NCBI RefSeq assembly: GCF_041320605.1
Contig: NZ_CP166679.1
Location: forward strand, 2,404,001 to 2,468,000
DNA from: Arenibacter antarcticus
GTDB lineage: Bacteria > Bacteroidota > Bacteroidia > Flavobacteriales > Flavobacteriaceae
DNA length: 64,000 nucleotides
Direction of reading: 5' to 3'
Both the position numbers and the translations under genes were made by a program. The notes below the pieces were generated by a model, which saw nothing but the letters and a program-made list of their open reading frames with translations, did not search any database and was not told where the DNA came from. Positions 7,200 to 16,575 of the stretch are shown piece after piece. How positions within the stretch are numbered: position 1 is the first letter of the stretch; every line of letters begins with the position of its first letter.

Positions 7200-7966
7200 T
7201 GCCCACATTACTTCATAGGTTATGTTGAACTAAAGTGTTTTTTTCGCAATGATTCCATAACAGTTTTATATTTTTTAATCACAACAGTGAGAAAAGTATC
7301 GGTTCTGCTTGCGTTTTAAGTGCGTCCGAGTAAGGAAGTATTAAAAGTCTTGCGTACCCCTCCGAATCGAGCTAAAATCCATTTGCGCATTAGTGGCAAG
7401 TCCAGCTACGTACAGATTGGAGATTTGATTGCCTACAGATTTGCCATCTAGATTATGCGATTATTGGGTTTTTTTAGAGTATTGGAAGAATCAAAAAGGT
7501 GATGTGTACCTCTTTGTTTATGAATATGGTTTTCTGAAGAAAACTAATATGGGGAAGGAAAAGTATCTATTGGTCACTTGGCAAGATTATATGGAGCTCC
7601 ACAAATAGAAATTCAACTAGTACGCTATAAATACAATGCTTGTAATCGTTAAAGTGCTAAGCATTATCCTCCTTAAGGATGAGCCATATTTCTACCGTTT
7701 AAAAGTAGTAGTTCTGCAGCCCCGTCCAAAACCGAACTCCCAATTACTTTAAGTAAATCTGAGTCGTAGATACATCTTTATAACGCAATGATTTCCAGAT
7801 AACATCTGTAGCAATTCCTTTTTTGTTTTGTGATTAGATGAGGTAAGATTTATATTTCGTCAATCTGTAAAGGAAAATTCTACAGCTATATTTTCCACAA
7901 TATCTCCTACAACCTACACCTAGTTGGATCCAAATATTATATTTGTGAATTTATAAACTATAAAGA
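7200..7966. other. Intergenic with decayed coding remnants
   Basis: No intact gene. Minus strand 7350-7470 reads GKSVGNQISNLYVAGLATN followed by AQMDFSSIRRGTQDF, coding-like but unidentified. Plus strand about 7421-7609 has an open frame without ATG that contains GDVYLFVYEYGFLKKTNMG. Minus strand 7744-7826 reads KGIATDVIWKSLRYKDVSTT then QIYLK, which resembles the C-terminus of a tyrosine recombinase. A TAtaTTTG promoter-like -7 element at 7938-7945 fits the flavoprotein gene at 7967. Confidence 0.4.
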
Positions 7967-9106
7967 ATGAAACATTATGATGTTGCTATAATAGGAAGCG
8001 GTCCTTCTGGAGCTTCAACCGCATTTCACCTGGCTAAAGCAGGTATTTCAACCGTAATTATAGAAAAAGAGACGTTGCCACGTTATAAAACTTGTGGAGG
8101 TGGTTTAGTATTTAGAGGGCGCAACAGCCTGCCTTTTGACATTTTGGAAGTTGTTGAAAAAGAATTTCACACTGTAGATATCTACTTAGGAGATAAACTG
8201 CATTTTAAAACATATAGAGAAGAACCGACCATTACTATGGTTATGCGCGATTCTTTTGATAGCCAAATTACTGGGAAAGCGAAGGAAGCTGGAGCAACTT
8301 TGTTAGCGAATCATACATTAGAAACATTGGTCTTTGAGGATAATCTGATAAGCTTAATTACCTCAAAAGGTACGATAACGTCAAATTTTGTAATCGCTGC
8401 TGATGGAGCCTTGAGTCCTACCGCCAAAATGGCTGGTTGGTTAGAGGATACTCGCAAATTAATTCCTGCTTTAGAGTATGAAGTAGAAGTGTCTGATGAA
8501 GATTTAGAACGTCTTTCTAAAGAAGTTCGCTTCGATATTGATGCTGTTCCGTATGGTTATGCTTGGAGTTTCCCCAAAAAGAAACATCTTTCAATAGGTG
8601 TTACTTCTACAAAGAGAAGTAAAATAAATTTAAAAAAATACTATCGAGAGTATTTGGAAACCTTAGGTATTACTAGTGTCATCAGTGAGTCACAACATGG
8701 CTTTCAAATACCTGTATCTCCACGTACCGATGGTTTTGTTAAAAACAATGTTTTCTTAATTGGAGATGCTGCTGGTTTTGCAGATCCTATTACTGCCGAA
8801 GGAATCTCTAATGCTATTTATAGCGGCAAATTAGCTGCTGAAGCTATTATCGAAGCATGCAAAAAACCAGAATTAGCTAAAGCCTTATACAAAGCAAAAT
8901 TAGAAGCTAATTTAATACCTGAACTTAAAACAGCGATCTGGCTTTCTAAATGGTTTTACGAACAAAAGACGATTAGAAATTTATTCTTAAAAAAATATGG
9001 ACAGCGGGTTAGTGAGGAAATGACCAATATTTTTCACGGTGAAAGACCCTATCCAAAAGATATTAAGCAAAAGCTAAAAGCTAAAATTAAAGAAATGGTT
9101 TTTTAA
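7967..9106 (+). CDS. Geranylgeranyl-reductase-family FAD-dependent oxidoreductase
   Basis: A 379-aa flavoprotein. The N-terminus has the Rossmann FAD-binding GSGPSGAS (residues 10-17) with the acidic IIEKE at the end of the second strand. CGGGLVFRG near residue 43 is the Cys-containing motif of the geranylgeranyl reductase family. LIGDAAGFADPITAEGISNA near 260 is the second FAD contact. Family members reduce isoprenoid double bonds in lipids or quinones, or act as other flavin monooxygenases; the substrate here is open. It stands alone, with long intergenic regions on both sides. Start at the ATG 22 bases after a TAtaTTTG element. Confidence 0.85.
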   Translation: MKHYDVAIIGSGPSGASTAFHLAKAGISTVIIEKETLPRYKTCGGGLVFRGRNSLPFDILEVVEKEFHTVDIYLGDKLHFKTYREEPTITMVMRDSFDSQITGKAKEAGATLLANHTLETLVFEDNLISLITSKGTITSNFVIAADGALSPTAKMAGWLEDTRKLIPALEYEVEVSDEDLERLSKEVRFDIDAVPYGYAWSFPKKKHLSIGVTSTKRSKINLKKYYREYLETLGITSVISESQHGFQIPVSPRTDGFVKNNVFLIGDAAGFADPITAEGISNAIYSGKLAAEAIIEACKKPELAKALYKAKLEANLIPELKTAIWLSKWFYEQKTIRNLFLKKYGQRVSEEMTNIFHGERPYPKDIKQKLKAKIKEMVF

Positions 9107-9685
9107 AAAAAAATAAACACACCTATCCCGTATTCTAAATCCTAATTAATCCAAAACACCTAATGTAACCATTTTACTGTTCTATGTTGCCGTAAAAAAT
9201 TTGAGTCAGTGGGATTTAATCTTTCATTTTTTAATAATTATACAACCTCCGATTTCTAAATCCTCATAATTATTATTTATTTAAGCCTCCTCCCTTAACT
9301 CCGGTATCCTGTAGGCTCTTGAATTTTAAAAGGATGTTTCTGACATTCGAAAATCCCTGAAACTTAATATTTCTGAATGAAAAAAATGTTTCTTGGATCA
9401 TCAACAATTGTTGTGTTTATCCAATAATTATGATACATAAGCATCTTTAGTAACAAAACTTGTTTGAGTGAATCTTAAGCGGAGGGAGTCTCACAAATCT
9501 ATTTTCTGGGAAATTCTCTTTATGTCGTCAATTATCTGCCACCTATTTATATTCATAAAATTTATATTTTGGTTTATTTTTTATAGTTGTTCAGTGCTGA
9601 TATTAAATATTTTATTGTAATTATGTAGAGTGAAAAACCCAACATCCGACCAGTGGTAGGGTCTGGATAACCTAGATTTTTCAAT
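9107..9685. other. Intergenic, no gene seen
   Basis: AT-rich spacer of 579 bases between the flavoprotein and the receiver gene. Both strands were read: no frame with convincing protein character, no tRNA fold, only short AT-rich inverted repeats near 9225-9285. Confidence 0.5.
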
Positions 9686-10129
9686 ATGGATTCAAGACCT
9701 TACATTCTCCTTGCCGACGATGACGACGATGATTGCAAGTTTTTTAAAGAAGCTTTGGAAGCGTTGCCAATTTCTGCCCATTTAACTTTTGTCAATGATG
9801 GAGAGGAGCTAATGCAGTTACTTACAAAGAATGTGGAATACATGCCCGATGTCCTTTTTCTGGATCTTAACATGCCTCGGAAAACTGGAGTCCAATGCCT
9901 AACGGAAATAAAATGTGATTATAGGCTCAAAAATGTTCCTGTAGTAATTATTTCCACCTCGTATGACCCTGTCGTAGCAAACCTACTGTACCAAAGTGGC
10001 GCCTCCTACTATATTCGGAAACCAATCGGATTTTCACAACTTCAGGAACTGATTTCAACAGCGATCCTGCGGATAATAAAGGAAAATATACCACGACCCG
10101 AAAAAGAGAACTTTCTGCTCTTGGCTTAA
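9686..10129 (+). CDS. Stand-alone response regulator receiver protein
   Basis: A 147-aa single-domain CheY-like protein. The acidic pocket is an unusual run of six Asp (residues 11-16, LLADDDDDDC). The phospho-acceptor is Asp60 in LFLDLNMPRKTG, followed by the switch Ser/Thr in IISTSY and the conserved Lys in YIRKP. There is no output domain, so it must act through protein contacts or as a phosphate relay. Such Rcp-like receivers in Bacteroidota usually pair with hybrid histidine kinases, but no kinase is in the window. Start fixed by the ATG at the receiver's first strand. Confidence 0.88.
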   Translation: MDSRPYILLADDDDDDCKFFKEALEALPISAHLTFVNDGEELMQLLTKNVEYMPDVLFLDLNMPRKTGVQCLTEIKCDYRLKNVPVVIISTSYDPVVANLLYQSGASYYIRKPIGFSQLQELISTAILRIIKENIPRPEKENFLLLA

Positions 10130-10368
10130 AATCCGAGAAAGTTGGTCTTTGACGCGCTAAAATGAGCGAATTAAATTTCGCTGGGACCCATTTTAGTCAA
10201 AATCGGCGTTCTAATGTGAATTTTTAAGAACATAATGTCCATCAGAGTACGAGGTGAATTGTGTTCCTAATTAGCATAACGAGAAATCAAAGGTTAACAA
10301 CAGCTAGTTAAGGTGATGTCACCAAGACCATGATAGCGAATTAAAATAAATGAAGATTGTAGATCTAT

Positions 10369-10542
10369 CTAATATTGATTGCTAGGATCTTCATTCGTTT
10401 TTTTATGAGGTAAATGATAATTGGAACCTGTGTCCAATTGATTATTTCTTTTTGTAAAAAACATTCCGTAAAGGATAATCAATATGATAACACCAGCAAA
10501 TAAAAGATTTAGTTCCAAAATAAAATAAGTAAACTGTGACAT
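10369..10542 (-). CDS. Putative 57-aa single-span membrane peptide
   Basis: A short frame beginning MSQFTYFILELNLLFAG. A hydrophobic stretch covers residues 5-29 (ending LIILYGMFF), followed by TKRNNQ and a polar tail rich in Asn, His and Lys. The positive residues right after the span predict an outside-N, cytoplasm-C orientation. AAAGGAT precedes the ATG. No family is recognised. It sits alone in a long intergenic stretch between the receiver protein and the sulfatase. The clean membrane segment and polar tail suggest a real gene, but size alone makes this uncertain. Confidence 0.45.
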   Translation of the reverse strand: MSQFTYFILELNLLFAGVIILIILYGMFFTKRNNQLDTGSNYHLPHKKTNEDPSNQY

Positions 10543-11244
10543 AATCCTTTAGTTTAAATGAATACCGCTAATATCGTCGATAGGGTGTGAGCAAAAGTTA
10601 TACCATTGTTGTATTTTGTTATATAATTATGGGAAAACCTACCAAATAGACCCTACGACATAGTGGATATAACTTCGTCCAAATTATTATCAACTAAAGT
10701 AGTAAGGACGTCGCAGTATTAAAACCTAAAATGTATAGGTGGTAAGGTTTTATATGCAATTGGCTTAAAGTATTGGGGCTTACAAGTCAAAATCCATACA
10801 TAACATGCATACCCTGATCTTATTAATATGCCTTTATATGATCTTAAAGGATGAACTATTTTGTAGTCAACCAGATGTTTGTGGTATTGTATTTCCCAGC
10901 CAATCCTATTTTATAATATTTAGATGGAAATTTGCTTAGGTAGATCATGGTGTTTTTGTTGATGGATTTTTTTTTTCTGATCCTTTTGTAATTATCGGTT
11001 ATCTTTTTTACCGTGATTTTGCCAACTAATATTTAATTGATTTATTCGATATAGTTGCTTTTAAATTACTGACCGCTAGTGGTCCGGTAATGGGAATCCC
11101 ATCCAATTCAAAAGGGCGTGCAGATTTTGGAGAGATTTTAATGCAGCCCTAAGCCTTAAAAATATTAAAGATTGTATATTTTTGATGATTAACCTTCTTG
11201 GGTGATTATTTAGTGTGCCTGAGCTATTTAAATTTGTTGGGATT
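10543..11244. other. Intergenic, probable sulfatase promoter
   Basis: About 700 bases without a credible gene on either strand. A -7-type TAttTTTG element lies at 11177-11184, 61 bases before the sulfatase ATG. No matching -33 TTG was found at normal spacing. Confidence 0.45.
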
Positions 11245-12723
11245 ATGCATTTAATTTTTCGTTTTGGGCTTTTTATACTTAGTTGTCTCAGTTTTATTTC
11301 TTGTAAAACGGACGGAAAATCGTCTCGATCAGATCTTCCCATAGGAATGGGGGAGCATCGTCCTTCCACTGAGAAGCCTAATATTATTTATATTCTGGCC
11401 GACGATTTGGGATATGGAGATCTTAGTATTACTGGTCAAAAGAAATTTACGACACCCAACATAGATAAATTGGCAGCGCAAGGCATGTTGTTTACGCAGC
11501 ATTATTCGGGTAGTACAGTCTGTGCGCCATCCCGTTCGGCATTAATGACAGGGATGCATACGGGGCATACCGTGGTTAGGGGGAATTATGAAATACAACC
11601 AGAAGGGCAATATCCCATCCCTGATGACACTCGAACTATAGCCGAATTTCTTAAGGAAGCCGGTTATACAACTGGTGCCTTTGGGAAATGGGGGCTTGGC
11701 TACCCAGGCTCCGAGGGGGATCCTAATTTTCAGGGATTTGATACGTTTTATGGCTTTAACTGTCAGAGGATAGGGCATAATTATTATCCCTATCATCTTT
11801 GGTCCAATCAAGATTCTATAGTATTGGCTGCCAACTCTGGTACCAACAGAGGGGATTACGCCCCTAGCCTTATTCACGATAAAACCCTGCAATTTATAGA
11901 GGAGAATAAAGACAGGCCGTTCTTCGCGTATGTGGCTTCTATCATTCCTCATGCGGAACTGGTAGTTCCTGAGGAAATCCATAAACTGTACAGTGGCAAG
12001 TTTGAGCCCGAAAAGCCCTATAAAGGAGTAGATGGGGGACGTGGTTATAAAATTGGAGGTTATGGTTCACAACCCGAACCACACGCTGCATTTGTAGGAA
12101 TGGTCCGATTGTTGGATCAACAAGTGGGGGAGATTGTTAATAAAGTAGAGAAACTAGGGGTCGCAGATAATACGATTATCATTTTCACTTCGGATAATGG
12201 CCCTCATAAGGAGGGGGGTGCAGACCCCGATTATTTTGATAGTAACGGACCATTTAGAGGGTATAAGCGAGATCTGTACGAAGGTGGTATACGTGTTCCA
12301 ATGGTCGTGAAATGGCCAAAAGCTATAAAAGAAGGGTCCACATCTGATCATGTTTCTGCATTTTGGGATGTTTTTCCCACTGTGATAGACCTGCTGGGAG
12401 GACAAAAGGGAATTGCTATGGACGGAGTTTCGTTCTTACCCACCCTCTTAGGGGAAGCGGTAAAGCAAGAGGAGCATAAGTACCTCTATTGGGAGTTTCA
12501 TGAATTAGGAGGTAGACAGGCGGTTAGAATGGGCAATTGGAAGGCTGTTAAATACAACGTATTAAAAAATCCAAATGCAAAAATTGAGTTGTACAACCTA
12601 AGAAACGATATTGGAGAGGAACATAATATAGCGGAAGATCATCCAGAAATAGTTGCGGAGATAGAGAAAATACTTGACGAGGCCAGAACACCATCAGAGG
12701 TCTTTGCCTTTGGGAAATCCTAA
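11245..12723 (+). CDS. Type I sulfatase lipoprotein
   Basis: A 492-aa arylsulfatase-type enzyme hydrolysing sulfate esters. MHLIFRFGLFILSC ending LSFISC gives a lipoprotein signal with Cys20. Metal-binding LADDLGYGDL has Asp53 and Asp54. The formylglycine site CAPSR (Cys93) lies in STVCAPSRSALMTG, and IIFTSDNGPH supplies later metal ligands. Cys at this site means activation by a formylglycine-generating enzyme or an anSME, neither of which is recognised here. Marine Flavobacteriia use such enzymes on sulfated algal polysaccharides, but there is no polysaccharide locus around it, so the substrate is unknown. A GTG at 11215 would extend it by ten residues; ATG 11245 gives the better signal peptide. 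Confidence 0.92.
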   Translation: MHLIFRFGLFILSCLSFISCKTDGKSSRSDLPIGMGEHRPSTEKPNIIYILADDLGYGDLSITGQKKFTTPNIDKLAAQGMLFTQHYSGSTVCAPSRSALMTGMHTGHTVVRGNYEIQPEGQYPIPDDTRTIAEFLKEAGYTTGAFGKWGLGYPGSEGDPNFQGFDTFYGFNCQRIGHNYYPYHLWSNQDSIVLAANSGTNRGDYAPSLIHDKTLQFIEENKDRPFFAYVASIIPHAELVVPEEIHKLYSGKFEPEKPYKGVDGGRGYKIGGYGSQPEPHAAFVGMVRLLDQQVGEIVNKVEKLGVADNTIIIFTSDNGPHKEGGADPDYFDSNGPFRGYKRDLYEGGIRVPMVVKWPKAIKEGSTSDHVSAFWDVFPTVIDLLGGQKGIAMDGVSFLPTLLGEAVKQEEHKYLYWEFHELGGRQAVRMGNWKAVKYNVLKNPNAKIELYNLRNDIGEEHNIAEDHPEIVAEIEKILDEARTPSEVFAFGKS

Positions 12724-12911
12724 TGGTAAAGAGGCCGCTAACTGTAATTGGCTAATACTTGCATTAAACTAAATTTCTTTGAATATTTTTTGGACTCTTA
12801 TATTAAATTGATGTAAGTTTGTCCAACTATTTTTCATCTTAAAAAAGGTGAATATACTTCTCGCCAATAGAAAGACAGAAAAACTCGAGGTTTTTTTGGC
12901 AAGTAGTAAAT

Positions 12912-12986
12912 GGGGTATTAGCTCAGTTGGTTTAGAGCGCTGCCTTGACAGGGCAGAGGTCACTGGTTCGAATCCAGTATGTCCCA
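12912..12986 (+). tRNA. tRNA-Val (anticodon GAC)
   Basis: The full cloverleaf can be drawn. The acceptor GGGGTAT pairs with ATGTCCC (two G-U pairs). The D arm is GCTC/GAGC and the anticodon stem CTGCC/GGCAG, with loop TTGACAG (anticodon 12947-12949). The T arm is ACTGG-TTCGAAT-CCAGT and the discriminator is A12986. CCA is not encoded. It lies between the sulfatase and the end of murF. Confidence 0.96.
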
Positions 12987-13012
12987 CAAAACTTGATGTG
13001 AACCAAGGGGTT

Positions 13013-14287
13013 TTACAATAGGGCTACCAATCTTTCCAAGGCCATTCCCCTAGATCCCTTTATCAGAATAGTTGCCTCCTCAGTGGAAATATTTCCTATA
13101 GACTTCGCTAATTGATCAAAGGATTTATATTTGTGAAGGTCTGTCGTTGTTTTGTAGAAGTTTTCGCCAATTAAGAACACTTGGTCAAAATCCATTTTCG
13201 CTGCCAGATTTGCAATTTCCTGATGCTCCTTTTCTGCAGCATTCCCCAATTCGAACATATCGCCCAAAAATGCTATTTTACGTGCCGATTTTAATTCCTG
13301 AAAATTTTCCAGGGCAGCCTTCATGCTGGTAGGATTGGCGTTGTACGCATCCAGGACAATTTTAAAACTGGTTTTCTGAATGATTTGCGAACGGTTATTC
13401 TGCGGGATATAATTTTCCAAGGCAATTTTAATATCGGTGAGGGGTACCTTAAAATAGTCGCCTATTAAAACGGCTGCACTACAATTGGTGAAATTATATC
13501 TTCCTACAAGTTTACTTTCTATTGGGAGTTCTCTGACTTCTAGAGATACATAGGGATCTGCACCCAAAATTTTTATTGGTAAATGAGGCCCTGGGTGGGC
13601 ACTGAATCCTAATTTGCTTGTAACCAAGTTAAGTCGGCTTGCCTGTATAGTATCATCGGCATTAAAAAAAACAAACTTATTGTTTGCGAAAAGATAATCG
13701 TAAAGTTCGCTTTTGGCCATGATAACCCCTTCCTCACTGCCAAATCCTTCTAAATGTGCTTTTCCAAAATTGGTGATATACCCGTAATCGGGCTTCGCTA
13801 ATTGGCATAGAAAGGCAATTTCTTGAGCGTGGTTGGCGCCCATTTCCACAATGGCAATTTCCGTTTCTGGGGTTATGGAGAGTAAGGTTAAGGGTACTCC
13901 AATATGGTTGTTTAGGTTGCCTTTTGTGGCTATAGTCTTGTATTTTTTAGACAGGACAGCAGTAATTAGCTCCTTAGTAGTAGTCTTGCCGTTGCTGCCG
14001 GTAAGGCCAATTACCTTTGCATTACAATATTCCCTGTGAAACTTTGCTAATTGTTGTAGGGTGCTTAGAACATCCGCAACTAAGATGTTCTTTTCGGAAC
14101 TGGCAAATTGCCTGTCCTCTATAATAGCATAAGAAGCTCCTTTCTTTATGGCATCGGCCGCATAGGCGTTTCCGTCAAAATTATCTCCCTTTAGTGCAAA
14201 GAATAGGCAATTAGGAGTTATTTTTCTCGTGTCGGTACAAATAACGGGGTACCTTAAAAAAAGTGTGTGAAGTTGTTCTGTTGTCAT
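13013..14287 (-). CDS. murF: UDP-N-acetylmuramoyl-tripeptide--D-alanyl-D-alanine ligase MurF
   Basis: A 424-aa cytoplasmic Mur ligase. It joins D-Ala-D-Ala to UDP-MurNAc-tripeptide, the last cytoplasmic step of muropeptide assembly. The N-terminal domain shows SNSR-like TDTRKI and LKGDNFDGN. The P-loop is GLTGSNGKTTTKELI, the central domain has NNHIGVPLTLL and EMGANH, and the C-terminal domain has DAYNANPTSM with FLGDMFELG. Length is normal for the family. It lies 65 bases downstream of gldJ on the same strand, but a terminator stands between them. This gldJ-murF order is familiar from flavobacteria. Confidence 0.96.
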   Translation of the reverse strand: MTTEQLHTLFLRYPVICTDTRKITPNCLFFALKGDNFDGNAYAADAIKKGASYAIIEDRQFASSEKNILVADVLSTLQQLAKFHREYCNAKVIGLTGSNGKTTTKELITAVLSKKYKTIATKGNLNNHIGVPLTLLSITPETEIAIVEMGANHAQEIAFLCQLAKPDYGYITNFGKAHLEGFGSEEGVIMAKSELYDYLFANNKFVFFNADDTIQASRLNLVTSKLGFSAHPGPHLPIKILGADPYVSLEVRELPIESKLVGRYNFTNCSAAVLIGDYFKVPLTDIKIALENYIPQNNRSQIIQKTSFKIVLDAYNANPTSMKAALENFQELKSARKIAFLGDMFELGNAAEKEHQEIANLAAKMDFDQVFLIGENFYKTTTDLHKYKSFDQLAKSIGNISTEEATILIKGSRGMALERLVALL

Positions 14288-14302
14288 AAAATTGAAGATA
14301 AA

Positions 14303-14325
14303 AAAAGCCCTTTTTAGAAAGGGCT
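14303..14325 (-). terminator. Rho-independent terminator after gldJ
   Basis: The stem AGCCCTTT/AAAGGGCT (14306-14313 with 14318-14325) has a 4-nt loop and, read on the minus strand, is followed by a run of T. It ends gldJ transcription just before the murF start, so murF may need read-through or its own promoter. Confidence 0.75.
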
Positions 14326-14352
14326 AAATTATATTATTTTTGACTTATAAAA

Positions 14353-16017
14353 CTACCTTACTTTTTTACTTCTAGGAGTTTTGTTCTTTGTTTTGGATTT
14401 GGATCCCACTCTGGACATGGCGCACCTAAAACCTATATAGTCTGTTGCCATATACTGGGGCATGTATCTTCTTTGTGCCGGGTCTAACCAATATGCTCTA
14501 TCTCTCCAAGAGCCTCCTTTAAATACCCGTGCCTCGTCGTTGATCAGCGTGGTCCTATTGTTAGATTTGTCATAAGCCCTTATGAGTCCGCCGGTAGAAT
14601 CTACCTGTACTTTACTAACGGGGGAGTTGTACATATTATCTCTATCCGCGCCATCACCATCTTCATCGTTAAATCTGTCGTAGAAGCGGGAAGATCCTGG
14701 TTCGCCATCCCTATATCCGCGGTTATCGCTAGAAGAAAAATTGGTTCTTAAGAAAGTTTCCTCTTCTCCAATTGGTATCATTTTAATTTCCCCTGGTAAA
14801 TTTATGGCCATTATTTTTCCGTTGGGTAGGGTGTCATAAATAATGGAATCACGTATTACAGTTGCTTTTCCGTCCTTGCCAATGGCAGATTTCATATATA
14901 CGTTGCCTCTATAGTAGTTGAAATCACTAACTTCATCATCTACAATTGGTCTGTATACGTCAGCTACCCATTCTGCCACATTTCCAGCCATATCGTATAG
15001 ACCAAAAGCATTAGGCTTGTAAGACATTACCTCGGCGGTGATATCGGCACCGTCGTCGGACCAACCTGCAATTCCGCCATAATCTCCTTTTCCTTGTTTA
15101 AAGTTCGCTAATTGGTCACCTCTTCCTACACGTTGACCACTTCTAGTATAGTCCCCTTTCCATGGATATTTTTTTCTACCTCTATAGTTGTTGTATTCTC
15201 TGTTGCCAATTTGAGCTTGGGCTGCATATTCCCATTCGGTTTCGGTAGGCAGTCTATATTCCGGTAAGATTATTCCGCTGCTGCGTTTTGCAAATACGGA
15301 AACAGAATCCGTTTTTTGTTTTCCTTGCATAGAATCTATTTGGCCGTTGTACACGGATTCTGGTCGGTTTAGGTACGCTTCAGTGCTGAAACCTCCTTCG
15401 ACCTCCCCTGATATCACCTTGTATTTGGCATCTTTAGAAAGATAACCTTCCCTTTCTAGCATAACCTCGTTTACCCTGTCCGTTCTCCATAAGGCAAATT
15501 GGGTAGCTTGGATCCAATTTACTCCTACCACAGGATATTCTGCATAGGCAGGATGGCGTAAGTAATTATTGGTCATGGTCTCGTTAAAGCCCAACCTATT
15601 TCTCCATACCAAAGTGTCTGGCAATGCTCCGGTGTATATGTGAACATATCTTGGGTCTTCTGGAGGATACACGCTTTTAAGGTAGTCTAAATATTCCAGG
15701 TACATGACGTTGGTTACTTCCGTTTCGTCCATGTAAAAAGACTGTACATGCTGTGAGGTGGGCGTATTGTTCCAATCCTTCATTACATCGTCTTGAACTT
15801 GACCTTTTGTAAAGGTTCCACCTTCAATAAAAACTAGGCCAGGAGCGGTTTCCTGTTCCTTAAAGTCTGAATTATACTGAAATCCCCCTTCCTTTGCGTT
15901 TATTTTCCAGCCAGTGGCCCTTGAAACGTTCTTGGACGAGGATGAGTTCTTACAGCTTGTAAGACCCCCAGCTACAATAACACAAGAGATTACAACTTTG
16001 ATGAATTCTTTTTTCAT
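14353..16017 (-). CDS. gldJ: Gliding motility lipoprotein GldJ
   Basis: A 554-aa outer-membrane-associated lipoprotein needed for gliding and for the type IX secretion apparatus in Flavobacterium. The signal ends GGLTSC with Cys22. The body is a SUMF1/formylglycine-generating-enzyme fold: FIEGGTFTKGQ at the start, EVTNVMYLEYLDYL, RLPTETEWEYAAQ, AFGLYDMAGNVAEWVAD and a closing FKGGSWRDRAYWLDPAQRR. Family members have lost the FGE catalytic function. The start at MKKEF gives a proper signal. It is divergent from porV, and the gene for PorU usually lying between the two is missing. Confidence 0.93.
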   Translation of the reverse strand: MKKEFIKVVISCVIVAGGLTSCKNSSSSKNVSRATGWKINAKEGGFQYNSDFKEQETAPGLVFIEGGTFTKGQVQDDVMKDWNNTPTSQHVQSFYMDETEVTNVMYLEYLDYLKSVYPPEDPRYVHIYTGALPDTLVWRNRLGFNETMTNNYLRHPAYAEYPVVGVNWIQATQFALWRTDRVNEVMLEREGYLSKDAKYKVISGEVEGGFSTEAYLNRPESVYNGQIDSMQGKQKTDSVSVFAKRSSGIILPEYRLPTETEWEYAAQAQIGNREYNNYRGRKKYPWKGDYTRSGQRVGRGDQLANFKQGKGDYGGIAGWSDDGADITAEVMSYKPNAFGLYDMAGNVAEWVADVYRPIVDDEVSDFNYYRGNVYMKSAIGKDGKATVIRDSIIYDTLPNGKIMAINLPGEIKMIPIGEEETFLRTNFSSSDNRGYRDGEPGSSRFYDRFNDEDGDGADRDNMYNSPVSKVQVDSTGGLIRAYDKSNNRTTLINDEARVFKGGSWRDRAYWLDPAQRRYMPQYMATDYIGFRCAMSRVGSKSKTKNKTPRSKKVR

Positions 16018-16575
16018 AATTAGGACTTGAGTTCAAATACAAACTTCCGTTATAGGAGTCTGAGATTCTTATTTTATTATAAATTTTGGATCGCTTTTGG
16101 CATATAAAACGATGATTAAGGCATAATATTTTGTTGAACCTAAAATTTTTCTTTTAACAATAGCATATGCAGTCAATCATGTTCAATATGAATAACGGCT
16201 CAAAATTTATTCTAGTATGGGCTAAAGGTACTTCTTTGTGAAATATGCGAAAATTATTTACGATTTTTTTTTATTAAGACTTCAGCTATTTTCACCCTAT
16301 TCTACAAATCTGTCCCCATCGGGGTCGGTTTTTTATCCAATTCCGCACACCAATGTTAACAACCGGAGTGGTAAAACCTGCGGGACAGTAGTCGTAGAAT
16401 TAGGCTATGGTTTAGGGCAAATTTTATTGCAAATGGGAGTATGTGATGAAATATTCTAAGGTTCGTATAAGATAACTTTAAATTAGTCGTTTATATGGTA
16501 TTAGAACTAATATTGTCTTATAATTAAGTTGAATTTACAGCGGCTTACAGGCAACGTTTAATTAGATTGTAAAAA
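16018..16575. other. gldJ-porV divergent intergenic region
   Basis: Holds promoters for both divergent genes, but no clear TAnnTTTG box could be placed. A weak 73-codon frame (16238-16459) has no recognisable character. A small GC hairpin CCCC-ATC-GGGG followed by a T-run lies near 16316-16334. No remnant of a PorU-like peptidase gene is visible on either strand. Confidence 0.5.

Noticed and set aside
11542-11982. 146-codon minus-strand frame
   Set aside because: Antisense inside the sulfatase; no motif or signal.
12769-12987. Minus-strand 72-codon frame beginning GHTGFEPVT
   Set aside because: It is the antisense reading of the tRNA-Val gene, a well-known spurious protein in databases.
14353-16017. 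GldJ as the activating formylglycine enzyme for the nearby sulfatase
   Set aside because: The SUMF1-like fold is shared, but GldJ proteins are structural gliding/T9SS lipoproteins and lack known catalytic function.
16238-16459. 73-codon frame in the gldJ-porV gap
   Set aside because: No recognisable features and crosses a GC hairpin with T-run; not convincing as a gene or as a porU relic.
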